Shown here: in pieces, positions 48,567 to 60,859 of the stretch
Numbering within the stretch: position 1 is the stretch's first letter
Layout: every line of letters begins with the position of its first letter
Source of the DNA: Polytrichum commune
Lineage: Eukaryota > Streptophyta > Polytrichopsida > Polytrichales > Polytrichaceae
DNA: 64,000 bases
NCBI GenBank assembly: GCA_950295325.1
Contig: OX485803.1
Span: forward strand, 2,728,001 to 2,792,000
Direction of reading: 5' to 3'
Made by a program: the position numbers and the translations under genes
Notes under the pieces: generated by a model
Told to the model about the DNA's origin: nothing
The model's input: only the letters and a program-made list of their open reading frames with translations
Databases searched by the model: none

Positions 48567-51207
48567 TCAGTTTACATTATGGAAGTTAGGATTTCATCTT
48601 GGATATATAGGGTTGAAAGTTTCAGTATGGGGTTTCGGGGTTTTGCTTTGTGATTTGTGGAAGCTTCGGAAGTTGCGAGAAGTGCAGCTTTCAGTGTTTA
48701 TATTTTGTGGTGGTAAATGTAAGTGCTTGTTGCATTTTTACAATATTTGCAACTATTATTGTCGCATAGTCTTGCATTCCTCCACACTTTTTTTTTTTAC
48801 AATATTCTATCTGACAAGTCAAGCACACCTTTGAAATATCCAACCTTGCACATCACATTTCATATTTCAACCCTTAAACCCGAAATTCTTAAGGGTTTAT
48901 GGTAGACAGATCCATTTCCGATAATCATCTTTGATCTTAATACATAGAGTCCCCAAAAGCCGTGAGGTTCGGCACATGTAGCCGTCATTTTTTAATTTGG
49001 AATGTTGGAAACATGCAGTGACAAGTGAGGGAGGAGTTATAGCTGTTGATGAGGTTCAGCGTGATGGAACAAAGTTAAAAGGACATGGAATTGGGTTCCT
49101 TGAAAAGGACATTGGATGTACTCAAGTTTTTGCCTACCAATGTTCATAAATAGGTTGACCTATGTTGTGAATATGGATTGAAAGAGAATCTTTCTTTTTG
49201 AAAATTAATTGTAATTTTGTACTTCTAAATAAATAATATTTATTTTGATGTTAAATGTCATGATACCAATTTCCAAGCTTGCAAAAAATCACTCCATTAT
49301 CACACACATACCACACTTATGCGAAATTGCTTAAATTTTTCAGAAACGGTTATCTCTACGTTAACCCTTGAATGCGTAATAGGTTGATTTCAATTTTAGG
49401 CCTTTAAACTCTAGGCTTGAACTGAATTTTGAAACCCTATTCACCTAGCCTAAACCCTAAAACTAAAAACCAAAAAGCCTACGCATAACCCCAATCTTTG
49501 CACAATTGACCTTGAATTGAAACCCTAAACCCATCATCTCAGAGGTGTTGATCCAAGCTCTTACACACACCCTTGAATGTTATGCACTATGACACTTACA
49601 ACATGTGATCTACGAGATTGTGTGTACAAGCCTCAAATTGATATAAGAACCGAGTCAGCCATACACAACTTAAATGGTTACACTACAAAGTGTTGATTTT
49701 AATTGATAACTTGATCTGGGTTAATATTTCTTAGGTTAATGTGCCTTAAACATTGGGCATGTAAAGTCACTTGACCCTTACTTATATGTAAGGTAGGCAT
49801 CTACCTCAAAGCAAATATGTGTTATAAATCATGTATTGAAGTTGATATGTTAGACACAAGTTGGAGAGGGTGGATCATAGTGCGCAAGTGAGACCCATAA
49901 GTTCTACCTTATTTGGGTGGGGTTTGGGCCAGGTTCAAGCGAGATGCTTCCCAATCCTCAAGGGTTAATGAACATAGCCATTCTTGCACTCTCTCTTGTG
50001 TACTCTCTGATCATAGAGATCGAAGGCTTAAATTGAGGGCATGGGAAGGAGAGTGTTGAGATAGATGGGTCTTCAATGGTGTGTGTGTGTGTTTATGATT
50101 TGTTTTGTTTTTCAACTAGTCCACTTTCTCCTAGTATAAGAAACATGCAATTCGTACAAGATGGTTAGCAAATCCAAATGAAGGCCGTAGCCACTTTCCT
50201 CATGATTTTTGGAGGTCATTTTATAGGTCTTCCCAATTACAGTTGTATTGAAAAACAATGCTCACAACATTCTTTATGCTTTCCATGCACATTCCAAAGT
50301 ACACAATCAAATACGAACCTTGAAATACATGTGGCCCCCACATATTATACAATTACCTCTATTATATGACAAGTCAAACCGATAAAACGTCGTACTACAA
50401 GCGTTGCAGTTGTAGTACGGAGGCAAATCAACACTAGCAAGGTGGGTTGACGAGAAATGCGTAGTATATACCATGCCCACACTAGGTCTAGTTACTGCCT
50501 CTCGGCAACATGAGGAGTCCTTATCGATCGATAGGAAAAATTCATCTTCTTTTCGAAATATTGCTACTGGTAAGGAATTTTTCATCCTACTCACATTAAC
50601 CTCACTGAATGTAATGTACTGCAGTTTCACCCATTCACTTCACTCTATACAAGACATAAACTCCTATCAAGATGTAATCTCTCCCCTTGTCATGGACCAA
50701 TCGCTAGTCCCAGTGTGAGCAATGGTAATAGTCAAGGTGTCGTATAATCGAGTGTTGTAAAACAGAGGGTAGCTTGTATGGGGAAGTCATCCTCTTCCCT
50801 AATGCGGGAACGCCACTCAAAATGGTCATGAGGCGCGTGGGAAGAAGCGGGCCGGGGCATAGGGAGCCGGGGACCGTAGGAGATGCTCGAAGGCCCACAC
50901 AACCTTTACGCACTGCCAACTGGAGTGCAGAGTTTCGGACCATGTGTATCACATTGGAATTATTGCGTCCCTCTGGCTCTCCTCCGTCAATTCTTTCCTC
51001 TTCATGGTTTCCCAATTCCTTTCTCGCATCGCTGGGAGCTACTCTAATCTCGTGATTGCATTGCAGATACATCAAAATCGGTAACCGCGAGCTTCACAAT
51101 GCATAGGAAGTCATCGGTGAGAGATCGGAGTGCAGGAGGATGATTGATGGGCGGGGAGGCTGAGATGGGGTAGGTAACGTCGTAGGGTTGGGGGATTGGG
51201 ATTGGGG
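48567..51207. other. intergenic, likely holds the promoter of the transporter gene at its right end
   Basis: No gene seen. 49430-49530 is rich in aaaccctaa-type motifs. The last ~400 bp is GC-richer. ORFs on the minus strand here mirror the transporter's 5' region and have no family features. Confidence 0.4.
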
Positions 51208-51216
51208 TTAGGGTTT
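51208..51216 (+). promoter_or_regulatory. telo-box in the leader of the transporter gene
   Basis: TTAGGGTTT, the complement of the plant telo-box AAACCCTAA, 22 bp upstream of the ATG, in a run of related GGGTTGGGG/GGGATTGGGG sequence. Such boxes are common in 5' leaders of plant housekeeping genes. Confidence 0.5.
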
Positions 51217-51238
51217 GGGAAGGGGATTGGATACAGCG

Positions 51239-52498
51239 ATGGAGCGAACATGGCGATGGATGCTGGGGATGGTATACGTGATCGCCGTGGCGGTCATCTG
51301 GATCGTGGCAAGCTTCGTAGTGCAATCGGTGGTGGACGCTGGTGTATCGCCGTTCCTCATCACGTACATTTGCAACTCCCTGTTCGTCGTTTACGTCCCT
51401 GCGGTGGAAGGAAACAGGGCTCTGCACCGATGGCTGAAGCAGAAATTCGAGCAGAAAAAATCTCAGGAACTCGAGGGAGTCAGAGGAACAGAGGATTCCG
51501 GAGGCGAGAAGGAGACTCTGCGGTTGCTGGAGCCTGCGGATTCCATGGATGGCCATGTTACAGTATCCGACCCGGAGCAGGGACAGGGGCAGGGAAACCC
51601 TGATTCTCCAGGGAAGGAAACAGGAGCCGTTGTGGAGGCTGAAGAGATGATGATGCTTGCTGCTACTCAGCCATCTGAGAACCAACGAGAATGGAGCCGG
51701 CGAGAAATTGCGAAAGTCAGTTTGCTCATATGTCCGTTCTGGTTCCTGGCGCAGTTCACATTCAACTTATCACTGCGGTACACAACTGTGACATCGAACA
51801 CGATTCTGAGCAGCTCATCGAGCCTGTTTACGTTCCTGATGTCGTTGATGTTTCTGAACGAGAAATTCACATGGGTGAAGCTAGGGAGCGTGATGTTGTG
51901 CATGGTTGGAACGGCTATAGTGACGTTGGCAGACTCCACAGGACATGGGAGTGCTTTCTGGAAAGCAGGGTGGGGTGATTTGATATGCTTATTCTCTGCT
52001 ATGATGTATGCAACTTATAGTACTCTGTTGCGGAAGCGGCTGCCTGATGAAGAGGCTGGGGAAGGAAAAGCTAGTACCGCGCTCTTCTTTGGCTATTTGG
52101 GCTTGTTTAATGCTCTTTTGCTGGGACCTGTGGCTCTCTTACTCCACTTTACTGGTGTGGAGCCTTTTCATCGGCTCACACCGGCGCAAGTCGGTCTTGT
52201 TATTGGTAAAGGGCTACTTGACAACGTGTTGAGTGATTATTTGTGGGCGAAAGCAGTTTTGCTGACAACTCCTACAGCAGCAACTGCAGGGCTCACCATT
52301 CAAGTTCCGATTGCAGCTGTGGTGGATTCCATACGTGGGAAGGTTCCGTCTGTGTACAATGTGATAGGCGCAGTTGCAGTTTTGTTAGGTTTCTTTGGAA
52401 TTAATGAACCTGCGACAGGGTGTTGTGGAACAAGTGAGGAGGATGCTGAAGAATTTGATATTCCGAAGCAGAGCACAGCTGCGGCGTCTACGACATAG
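51239..52498 (+). CDS. SLC35F5-like EamA/DMT-family transporter, intronless
   Basis: Predicted membrane transporter of the drug/metabolite transporter superfamily, in the SLC35F5 / yeast THI74-like branch. Substrate is unknown; relatives are placed in endomembranes or vacuole. 419 residues from MERTWRWMLG; the ATG at 51239 is chosen because the upstream extension has only a TTG start. Hydrophobic segments lie at about 11-30, 37-56, 159-178, 186-205, 213-231, 246-262, 280-303, 316-340, 345-365 and 372-388, giving ten spans. A hydrophilic loop at 60-155, rich in Glu/Gly, separates spans 2 and 3, as in this family. Hallmarks: LRYTTVTSNTILSSSSSLFTF and DNVLSDYLWAKAVLLTTPT. The C-tail is acidic. 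It is the only complete host gene visible. No intron is needed. A possible poly(A) signal attaaa lies about 45 bp after the stop. Confidence 0.93.
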   Translation: MERTWRWMLGMVYVIAVAVIWIVASFVVQSVVDAGVSPFLITYICNSLFVVYVPAVEGNRALHRWLKQKFEQKKSQELEGVRGTEDSGGEKETLRLLEPADSMDGHVTVSDPEQGQGQGNPDSPGKETGAVVEAEEMMMLAATQPSENQREWSRREIAKVSLLICPFWFLAQFTFNLSLRYTTVTSNTILSSSSSLFTFLMSLMFLNEKFTWVKLGSVMLCMVGTAIVTLADSTGHGSAFWKAGWGDLICLFSAMMYATYSTLLRKRLPDEEAGEGKASTALFFGYLGLFNALLLGPVALLLHFTGVEPFHRLTPAQVGLVIGKGLLDNVLSDYLWAKAVLLTTPTAATAGLTIQVPIAAVVDSIRGKVPSVYNVIGAVAVLLGFFGINEPATGCCGTSEEDAEEFDIPKQSTAAASTT

Positions 52499-53605
52499 CA
52501 TGAAAAAGGCGTATTGTATGTAAACTTCTTTGTACTATACTCATTAAAATCGATCCTTATTTTGGGGTCCTGTATTCATAGGCCAGCAATGGATTTTGCT
52601 CTGAGCCGTCTTGTATATCTGACCATGATCTATGCATCTCTCCATTTATTTTCAAGAGTTCAGATTGTGGTTCTGTCGGCATGTTGTATTGATTAGCCGA
52701 TACATTCAACGCTCCACACGGAAGTGGGTAAGGCGGTTACTATTCCTATATCTAGTTTAAACCTGACGTTCATCAATAAATGTGATAATTCTTAACTACC
52801 TAAATGGAGAAAGGAAGAAAGATGGCACTTGTCCACCTTCCACTTGCAAATCGCACCTTGAAAATCATATGTTGCCAGTATGGCTGGAATCGTATTGGCT
52901 GCATCTTGTTGTAATCTGTATTTTAAAGGAAGTCTATGTCATGCAATAGAGTAACCTCTACAATTTTATCGACCGTCTCTTGTAATCCAAAGTTTCTCCG
53001 ACTTTTCCTACTTCAGGCCCACAAAATTGCACCTTGCATACTCGACGAAGGTTGGGTCATATGGAAACACAGGGCAGAACCATTTCTGCGGCTCCTTTGC
53101 CACCCGCCAGGCGGATAGCTCGTCTTCATCAATTTTTGGGAGAGGATTCCTGTTGATTTTTAGTTGACTGCATATCCATTGTGTCCTCAACTCATATGTT
53201 CTGATTATGTTCAGTATATTTCCATTCCTACGCACAGATTGCTCTGCTACACCTAGTGCACTTTTTGAAACTACAGGGGTATTTCAGTACACTGCAGCTT
53301 GCCTCAATCTGTTGCTAGAGAAGTGGAGCTAGAAACTTGTATGGTGCGGGATCTTGCTGATAGTGAAGGTTCAGTGGTTTGTATGTTTTATTGAACTCAT
53401 GCTGCATGCATTCCTCCTTTTCCTTCAGTTGATTTTTTTGATCTAGTCCAATGCCTCTTAGGTCAAAACTTTTACATATTTTATCTGCATCATATCCTTC
53501 TAAAATTTTCCCTACTTGACAGTCTGACTTTTAATAGAATATGTAATTCTTGCCTCTGGAATGGTGATCTCTACCATACATACTGTCTATATGATCCTAC
53601 AAGTT

Positions 53606-53642
<37 letters not shown>

Positions 53643-54939
53643 CTGTCTGTCTGTAGGAGAGAGAGAGAGAGAGAGAGTTGAATGCATTGGAAGAAATCTA
53701 GTTAACTATAGTTATTTCGGCAATTCTTGATTATTCATTTTAAAAATTTCGGGTGATAAATGAGTAGCTTCAATCCTTGACCCGCATTTGAGAAGAAGGT
53801 GCACAAAATCCAAGGAAGGTTTTGTATAGTGAATAGCCATGGATTGGCATGAGCAAAGTGGACATCTACAATTGTAGTCTTTCATAGTAAAGGACAGAGC
53901 CTCACGGTTCTGCCGTTTTCTTATTGTAGTCCCTTTATTAAAACCATTAAGCTCCAAGGATCTGAATGTAAGCTGGTGGTATGAAGATGTGGAATCTTTG
54001 TTCAAGTTACACCAATCCTGACATATCTATTTGAGGTGGTTGGTCTTCATTTGATGTCATGCAGTAGATACATTGGTGACTCTAAAACTGCAAAGCTTCT
54101 GCAGGTCGTGCCGAGTGTGCTCAAATGGTCAATTCGTTTCCAAGCAGAAGTGCCAAAATTTGCTGGCTTTTGTAATCTAAGTTTTCTAACAGAATATAAG
54201 GCTTGAAATATGAGCCAAGATACTTTGCAAAATTTTATTTGTTTGAATGATTATGCTGTCCTGGGTAAAACTTTAAATCGCCTTATTGGCAAGCAAGCCA
54301 AATTCTTGATGTTTCTCCACACAGATTTATAAAGTCTTCATGATACCAACAAATAAAAAGGTACAAAGTGTGTGAACCACAATATTCTTGCTGCCTCTGG
54401 ATTTGTTGGCAAGAAATGCTGCTGTGAGTTTACAGACTGATTTAGAAGAGCTAAGGTAAGTGTTATGCATTGATGCTTCAATTTCCCGTCACATGGTCCA
54501 TTTTGTTGTATCAGCTTAATGAAGTAAACAGATGACTCTCTGCTCTTAAGGGAAAATTTATTTGTTGAACCATTCTGTGGCATTAATCATCATCTGAGTA
54601 GACAAGACACTGGGCATTTAATTTGTGATGCGCCTTTCATTTGGGTAAGCTTTAGTGCTAAGTCACAAATTTGCGTGTACATTGATTTTTTGGGTAATCT
54701 CTTCCAATCTGAATTCCTTGACTCTGTATGGCAATAGAATTTTTTTGAAGACTAGACCACAGAATCTAGTCTTGTGGTCTTTCCATCCTGCAGCTAGAAA
54801 ATCTAGAAATTGAGGATTATGAGGCAGCAGTTGAAGACCTTGAGGTCTGAATACCCTTACATTTTCTGTCTCTAATGCGGTGCCTTTACATTTCTATGAA
54901 GAGAACTGTGTTCAATATAAGGAGAATGGGCTCATAGTC
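52499..54939 (+). other. transporter 3' flank and weak exon-like pieces
   Basis: Three plus-strand pieces have protein-like composition next to splice-like sites. One follows ctacttcag at 53016 (TKLHLAYSTKVGSYGNTGQN). One follows gaaactacag at 53274 (GISVHCSLPQSVAREVELET then CMVRDLADSEG, before gtttgt). One at 54794-54844 reads LENLEIEDYEAAVEDLE between tgcag and gtctga. Frames between them do not join convincingly. The reverse strand of the first also reads as protein (53008-53235). One small-exon gene is possible but unproven. Confidence 0.25.
53608..53680. repeat. compound (TA)n(TG)n(TCTG)n(GA)n microsatellite
   Basis: Successive AT, GT, CTGT and GA dinucleotide/tetranucleotide runs. Confidence 0.9.
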
Positions 54940-55488
54940 CACGGGTAGATCACTTAGTGCATTTTAAAAACGACGTGCGGCATAATATAGAGAGGATTAA
55001 AATCATTTGAAATAAAAATTATAAAGGAATTCCAAATAATGAAGGGGCCATTAAATGTAGACAATCCCATTATAAGTAAGTTAGATGGACATAAAACGTG
55101 GGCCATTATTTTTTTGTAAAATTAATATAGGGGCTAAAGATAAGGATCCTAGAAGGTATGTTTAGTATGGTATGTAAATGGGTTTGGGACTCACGGGGAT
55201 GGATGATAATTGGGATTTTCGTCTGTCCAAAAATGGATGAAAAGGGAAAGCACCGTTGTTGGGGTCGTCTTCCCAACGCTTTTATTACTTTAAAGGAATA
55301 TAGAGTACAAAAAATTACAGTGACTTGGACAATATAAGTAATGGAAGGGTGCAAACAAATGGGCCATTTTTGAAATTTAAGTAATTATAGGGAGGCTTTA
55401 ATTCAACCCTTGAAGGTAAATAGCCCCAAAACAAAAAAACCCCAGTCGCACGTGGTGCACAAAAATGCCTTAGAGTGATCTACCCGTG
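54940..55488. mobile_element. MITE with 8-bp duplication, CACGGGTAGATCACT ends (549 bp)
   Basis: Left CACGGGTAGATCACTTAGTG, right inverted CACGGGTAGATCACTCTAAG. TCATAGTC on both sides (54932-54939, 55489-55496), an 8-bp duplication as in hAT elements (a 9-bp Mutator duplication with a mismatch is the alternative). No coding capacity. Only one copy seen here. Confidence 0.8.
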
Positions 55489-55496
55489 TCATAGTC

Positions 55497-56769
55497 ACAC
55501 CTGGCATATAATCACTAGCATTTCTTTTTCTTTTCTATGAAGAATAACAAGACTCATAGTTTATCTGTGAGTTGCACACTCACCTATGGCCGGACCTTCT
55601 ACTTGTAAAATATGCATGTAGGGATGCAGAGTCCTTCAAAAAGAAAAATTCCGGTAGTATCTTAATTGTGTGAGTGATAAATTTTAATAAAAATTTATGA
55701 TGTAATGAAAAATGGGCCAGATAGAACAAGTTTTGGTGATCAACCCAATTGTAGGGAGAAGTTGCAATTTGAGAAGGGGGAGTTCACGATCCTCTCAATT
55801 CTAGAACTTGGAATTGACTTCATTGAGCAGAAAAATATTGATTTGCATAAATGTGTTGGTGTGGACTTGAAATTGTCATATTTTATGCTTAGTATTTTCA
55901 TGCTTGCATACTCTTATCATTCAGACTTTGTCCAAAATCTTCATGTTCTTTGGCTTCCTTTTCATTTTTCTAGAATATCAAATTGTAACTTTCAGTAAAT
56001 TCACTCATGCAACATTTAACATAGGTAATGTGATGACAACCACAATCCACCTTGCATGTTTGACAAGACCACAATTCTACACTCTCATAAGTTCATGAAT
56101 GAAGTCTTAGTTCTTTAAGCTTTGCAGGGAAAAACCTGCACATGGAAGTTTGTCGTTAAACTATAAACTCTCTTGAATTAACCTTCTTAATGTCACTCCT
56201 TCTCTTACATCCCAAAACCCTAGAGAACAAATGTAATCGGTTTAAATCTCACTCTTTGTTGACACATTTCCCTCCCATATATCATGGGTTTTGACATTAA
56301 TGCTAGAACAATTCCATCCACCGTTCTTTGCCACACTGAATCATATCACGAGGCCATGCTCAGAGTTCCTTAGTCGTTTCCTCATTAACAACTTGATTTT
56401 ACTATGATTTACGTATGTCAGATCATCATCGTTGCATTTATGAGGTTTTAAGTTACGTATAACTTACTTCGAGAGTTGCTCACTCAAATGTCTCTGAACT
56501 CACAACCAACAAAACGTACCACAGATAGTAGACAAGGTGGTGTTGATTCCTTTGGTCATGCTCTTGTGTTTCATGAGCAGTCGGTGGAATTGCAAGTTCC
56601 ATCTAAGTGTTGAGCGTAACTTTAAATTAAATTTTTTTTACCTACCTAAATCTAGTTGGCTAAAGAGTAGTCCTTGCTAATTTTCTTTTCTTTTCTTTTC
56701 TTTTCTTTTCTTTTTTATGTTTGGGCATGGTGTTATGTGTTGATCTAGCCACGGGCAACCACTTACTTA
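55497..56769. other. no gene seen
   Basis: AT-rich sequence with chance ORFs up to 97 codons. A (TTTTC)n microsatellite lies at about 56680-56716. Confidence 0.4.
56680..56716. repeat. (TTTTC)n microsatellite
   Basis: About seven pentanucleotide units. Confidence 0.85.
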
Positions 56770-57164
56770 GGGCCGCTTCACACTATGGCCATCCAAGTCG
56801 AGAGGCCGTGGGATTGAGTGGCCAAACTTTGTTGAGAGTCCAAAGAAATGGGCAGAAAATACATAGCCAATAAAATATAGTAAGTGGAGCCTTCGGTCGG
56901 GCATAGTGTGAAGCCTCCAAAGGCCAAGCCCAAAGTCCAAACCTTTGGCCATGAACTCCCACAACCTCTCGACTTGGACGGCCATAGTGTGAAGTCTTCA
57001 AAGGCCAAGCCCAAAGTCCAAACCCAAAGGAGCATCCCACTTTATTCCTTGTTGAAAACAACCCCTCCAATCTAACGGCCAAGATCTTGTCAATGATTGA
57101 TTTAATTTATTTTTTTTATAAAAAAAAAAAACCCAACGGCCTCTCAACCATAGTTTGGGTTTCC
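56770..57164. repeat. degenerate Harbinger-like foldback repeat, copy 2
   Basis: GGGCCGCTTCACACTATGG after TTA (56767-56769); matches 3699-4091. The same internal inverted copy of the end is present. Confidence 0.6.
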
Positions 57165-58457
57165 ATTCCCATCCACTTCCACATGTGGCACAAAATGGGA
57201 CATAACTTACCCATAGTGTTGCTTCAGTACTTACATAACTTCAGTGCTCAGAGCTAGATTCCTTGAATTTACAACAACATATGCTTAAGGTACGAATGTT
57301 TAAATTCCTCTCAGCCTATATACGAAAAGCGATTGCATCAAATGTGTGTGATGTCGAGAAGAATATTACAACACTCAACTTGGATCATGTTCTTAAAGAG
57401 CCAAGTATACATTCGCTTCGCCTCCACTTTGGGCACACTCCCATGTGCCCAACAAAGTCGGCAAAATCCACTACATGACAAAAATTTAGACCCCCTTTGT
57501 CATCATACCGGATTGTTGTTTTATATAGAGAACAAGCATGGTAGCCAATGCAATGTAGGCGGAAGTTGAAGTTTTAGTAGGGGAACTTGACTAGGAGCAC
57601 ATCCCGATTCAATTGCACATCTTGGTTAAGGTATTGATTAGAGTAAATAACCACTCAAATCAGTTATATTGTGCCCGTATTGCCCGGTTACGAGAGTTAG
57701 CTAACATATGAGGTAGTTACCTATGTGAGAGCCAATCTATCTCATGGCTGCACCACCTAGTTAAACTCAAGGTTTGAATAAGAGTTATCAAAATAAAAGT
57801 TGGCTAACTTTTGGGACCTTGCTTTTGTGAAGAAATCTTAACTCATATATACCCCTACTGCTCATTGACTTTTACAAATGAGTAGCCCAAGTTCTTTGTC
57901 AAGCAATGTGCATTCGTTCATGTGGGCCCCAAGAATATAACCATGGATGCCGTAGCTAGTGCAAATTCAATCCGTATGTGCTCTACATTGTTTGGTCTAA
58001 TTAATGTGAGTTACCATTTGAAGTTACACATTGCTATAACATATTACCGAGAGCATCATTTTTTACCCAAACACCATAAGTAGTTAGTAGACACACCGTA
58101 GAATATGATATAACTTAGTTAATAAAAAATGATAATAATTTAGTCAATAATTTATTTTTATTTAAAAAAAGAGAAAACAATTTATAGCAAAATGTAACTC
58201 CAAATGGTAATCCACACTTAATAGACGAAACATTATAGCCATGGCATCCCATGTTTATATGTTCGGGGTCCACATGAACAAACACACACTACGTAATAAG
58301 ATTTTGTGAGGTGATGTTATGGATGCTTCCTTTTACTTCACGTGCTCACCACCTTCGCGGTGTGCTATGTTGGTTTAGGGAGTCCATGACTATGGTTGTG
58401 AGTCTCAAAGGCGATGAAGAAGAAAGGAGGGATGACGGCTCCCTCTATGGACGCTAA
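57165..58457. other. no gene seen apart from a foldback MITE
   Basis: Contains the foldback at 57995-58226. Otherwise anonymous. Confidence 0.4.
57995..58226. mobile_element. foldback MITE, diverged ATTATCCCAATTAG relative
   Basis: Left arm gtctaattaatgtgagttac-catttg mirrors right arm caaatggtaatccacacttaatagac. Inner ttgctataa / ttatagcaa completes the stem. Confidence 0.6.
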
Positions 58458-58959
58458 GGGCCACTTCACACATGAGACTGAGAGCCCGTGAACATTACAC
58501 TTCAAGCTCTCTCATTGGTGGAAAAGGCGGAGCTGGTCCAAGTTCGCTTCACACTACGCTTGAGGGACCAACGGAGTATGTGAATGCAAGATGGATGTAA
58601 AGTCTACACGGGTTCCTACATGGCAACAAATGGATCATGTTTCATGGTCACTTGGACTATTTTCAAAAACCACCTCTTGGAGGTAGGCCTCACACAAAAC
58701 CGGGAGACCATGACACTCCGAACTCTCACAACCATTGTTTTATTCTACTTTATCATGCGTGAGGACCCGCATGAATAAACATTCATTGAAATAGCATTTG
58801 GTTGAGAGCTTGGTCACATATGACTTCACACTACACTGGAGGGTCCGTGACCACACCTACATGATTTTGGGGGTGTCTTGGGACAGCCGCTGGACACTTT
58901 CTTTTGGGCTCTCACAATTTTGTGGTCACGGGCTCTCAGTCTCGTGTGTGAAGTGGCCC
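58458..58959 (+). mobile_element. Harbinger/Tourist-like MITE, copy 3 (502 bp)
   Basis: GGGCCACTTCACACATGAGA ... inverted at right, TAA on both sides (58455-58457, 58960-58962). Parallel to 19427-19930. Confidence 0.85.
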
Positions 58960-59832
58960 TAAGGTCTACTTGTGTTCCTCTTCATCATTGAAAGCATTCT
59001 CTAATGTGGATAGGATAATCTGAGGACACTCTTGTCTTTCAGCAACTATGAAGATTCTGAGTTATGTTGATTTTTATTTTTTATTTAAAAAAATAAAAAT
59101 TAATCACTCTTTCTTGAGTTGGTTATTACGTTATTACTGCTAACTTCGATAACAAGAGGGGACGAATTTTGACTCATGTTGTAGATTCATAGTAACACTG
59201 ATTATGGTGGGTGAATATGGTGAAGATTCAAGAGCAAAAAACTACCCGAGGGACTCATTACGTTTCTTGCTGACTCGACTAATGTGGAGCTAACCTTCAC
59301 CATCTCAAAATAAGGTTTCTTGTCTTCCTTTATCACTGGTTTAATCCACTTGGGATTTTGGTGTGATCATCCCATATTGAGTGTGTCTTTAACAAGTGGC
59401 AATTCCCTTTTGGAATTTAGGTATGCTAGGGTCCCAAGTCCTGAGTCACTTGAGGTCGATCTGTGCAATCCCAGCCCTTGAGAGCATGGAAGTTGGGACT
59501 TACCACTTTGAATGCATGGGGTACCAAGTTCAAAGTTTCAAATATGGCATGGACGTCTACATGACAACACTTTCTGGTGGTGAGGCTTGGGACTTGTGCT
59601 GAGAGGTAGGTCGATCAACACAAGTTTCGCGGATATATTCGCATTAAAATAATCTAGATTCAACTTTGATGAAAATTAATCATGTTTTAATGGCTTCTTG
59701 AGGCTCAAAAATTGGGACTTTGCCTCCACGGTGGGACTTGCTAACATGATGGGACCTCATGTGAACCGGCCCTAATTGTCCACATAGTGTTTGGTTGTTT
59801 GTAACCACTATCTGGTTGTTTGATTCACTACA

Positions 59833-60042
59833 TTGATTATCCCAATTAGTGCGTGTTACTATTTGGAGTTACGCAATGCTATAACTATTCAATGAGAATG
59901 TAATACTTTATTGAGCAAAGTCATTATGTTCTATATTGTCTGAACAACCTATTGAACTTTCATTGGTAAAAATTGAACTCCCGAGTTAGACATTATTGCA
60001 TTGCATAACTACAAATAGTAACAAACATCGATTGGGATAATT
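59833..60042. mobile_element. foldback MITE, ATTATCCCAATTAG family
   Basis: GATTATCCCAATTAGTGCGT at left, inverted CGATTGGGATAATTAG at right; nearly a full-length stem through ttactatttggagttac / ataactacaaatagtaac. Homologous to 14322-14543. Confidence 0.7.
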
Positions 60043-60080
60043 AGTGACAAACTTTTGGCCATAAACATCAATAAGGGAAT

Positions 60081-60081
<1 letters not shown>

Positions 60082-60151
<70 letters not shown>
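60082..60151. repeat. (CT)n(CA)n microsatellite
   Basis: About 20 CT units then about 15 CA units. Confidence 0.95.
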
Positions 60152-60152
<1 letters not shown>

Positions 60153-60318
60153 CCCTTAGGTCTTCATGTACATTGGAGTAAGTTCACAAGATCATGACTA
60201 TCATAAGGTGTTCTCTAGTGCAACACAAATTAAAAAAATTTATTGAAGGAATTTTCCATGTAGCGTACTTGCATTGGCCAACACATGTTGATACTCATGT
60301 GGAAATCACTTTTCAGCA

Positions 60319-60859
60319 CTCCATCATTTTTGGTATTTAATGTCACATGCATAATAGTGTCATTTACCCTATTTTGAGGCATGTGCTAGGCTACATTGAT
60401 GATTAACAACTTTACCATAAGTGTCACCTCATGACACTTGGCATTCAAGAGCGCTTGTTGATGTCTTGGCACGAGTATGTTCAATAGTGTTATGTTGTGC
60501 ATGCATGTGTTACACAAATGGTCTACCAGTTGACCAAAGTGTACACAAATGACAAATGCTATTAGTATGTTCAAGAATATCTTTCTCTTGCATATTAAAA
60601 TGTAAACACATGACACTTGCCATTAGTTTGCTTAAAAATATCTTCCTCTTGCATACTAAAGTGCAAGAATATCATCTAAAGTATCCCAATGTGCTATTCT
60701 AAATATCATAATGTAGATATTTTTTTCACTCAAAGAAGTTGCTTATGTTAACGAATGAAATCATATTGGCAATTAGCAGGCGTGACACTTTGAGACCTCT
60801 AGGCATCTAGTTTAGGCCCTTTGCATATAGTGTACGTGGCACTAAACACCATAATTGGC
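60319..60859 (+). mobile_element. TA-flanked MITE, CACCGTTTATGG subfamily, short core
   Basis: Shares both ends and the left ~400 bp with 13164-13992 (aagtgtcacctcatgacactt, gagacctctaggcatctag) but lacks its central-right block, a deletion derivative. Right end next to TA at 60860-60861; the left flank is diverged. Confidence 0.6.

Noticed and set aside
51044-51685. 213-codon minus-strand ORF
   Set aside because: Reverse-strand shadow of the transporter gene.
59420-59780. A further MITE ending gtgaaccggccctaa
   Set aside because: No matching left terminus or duplication could be found.
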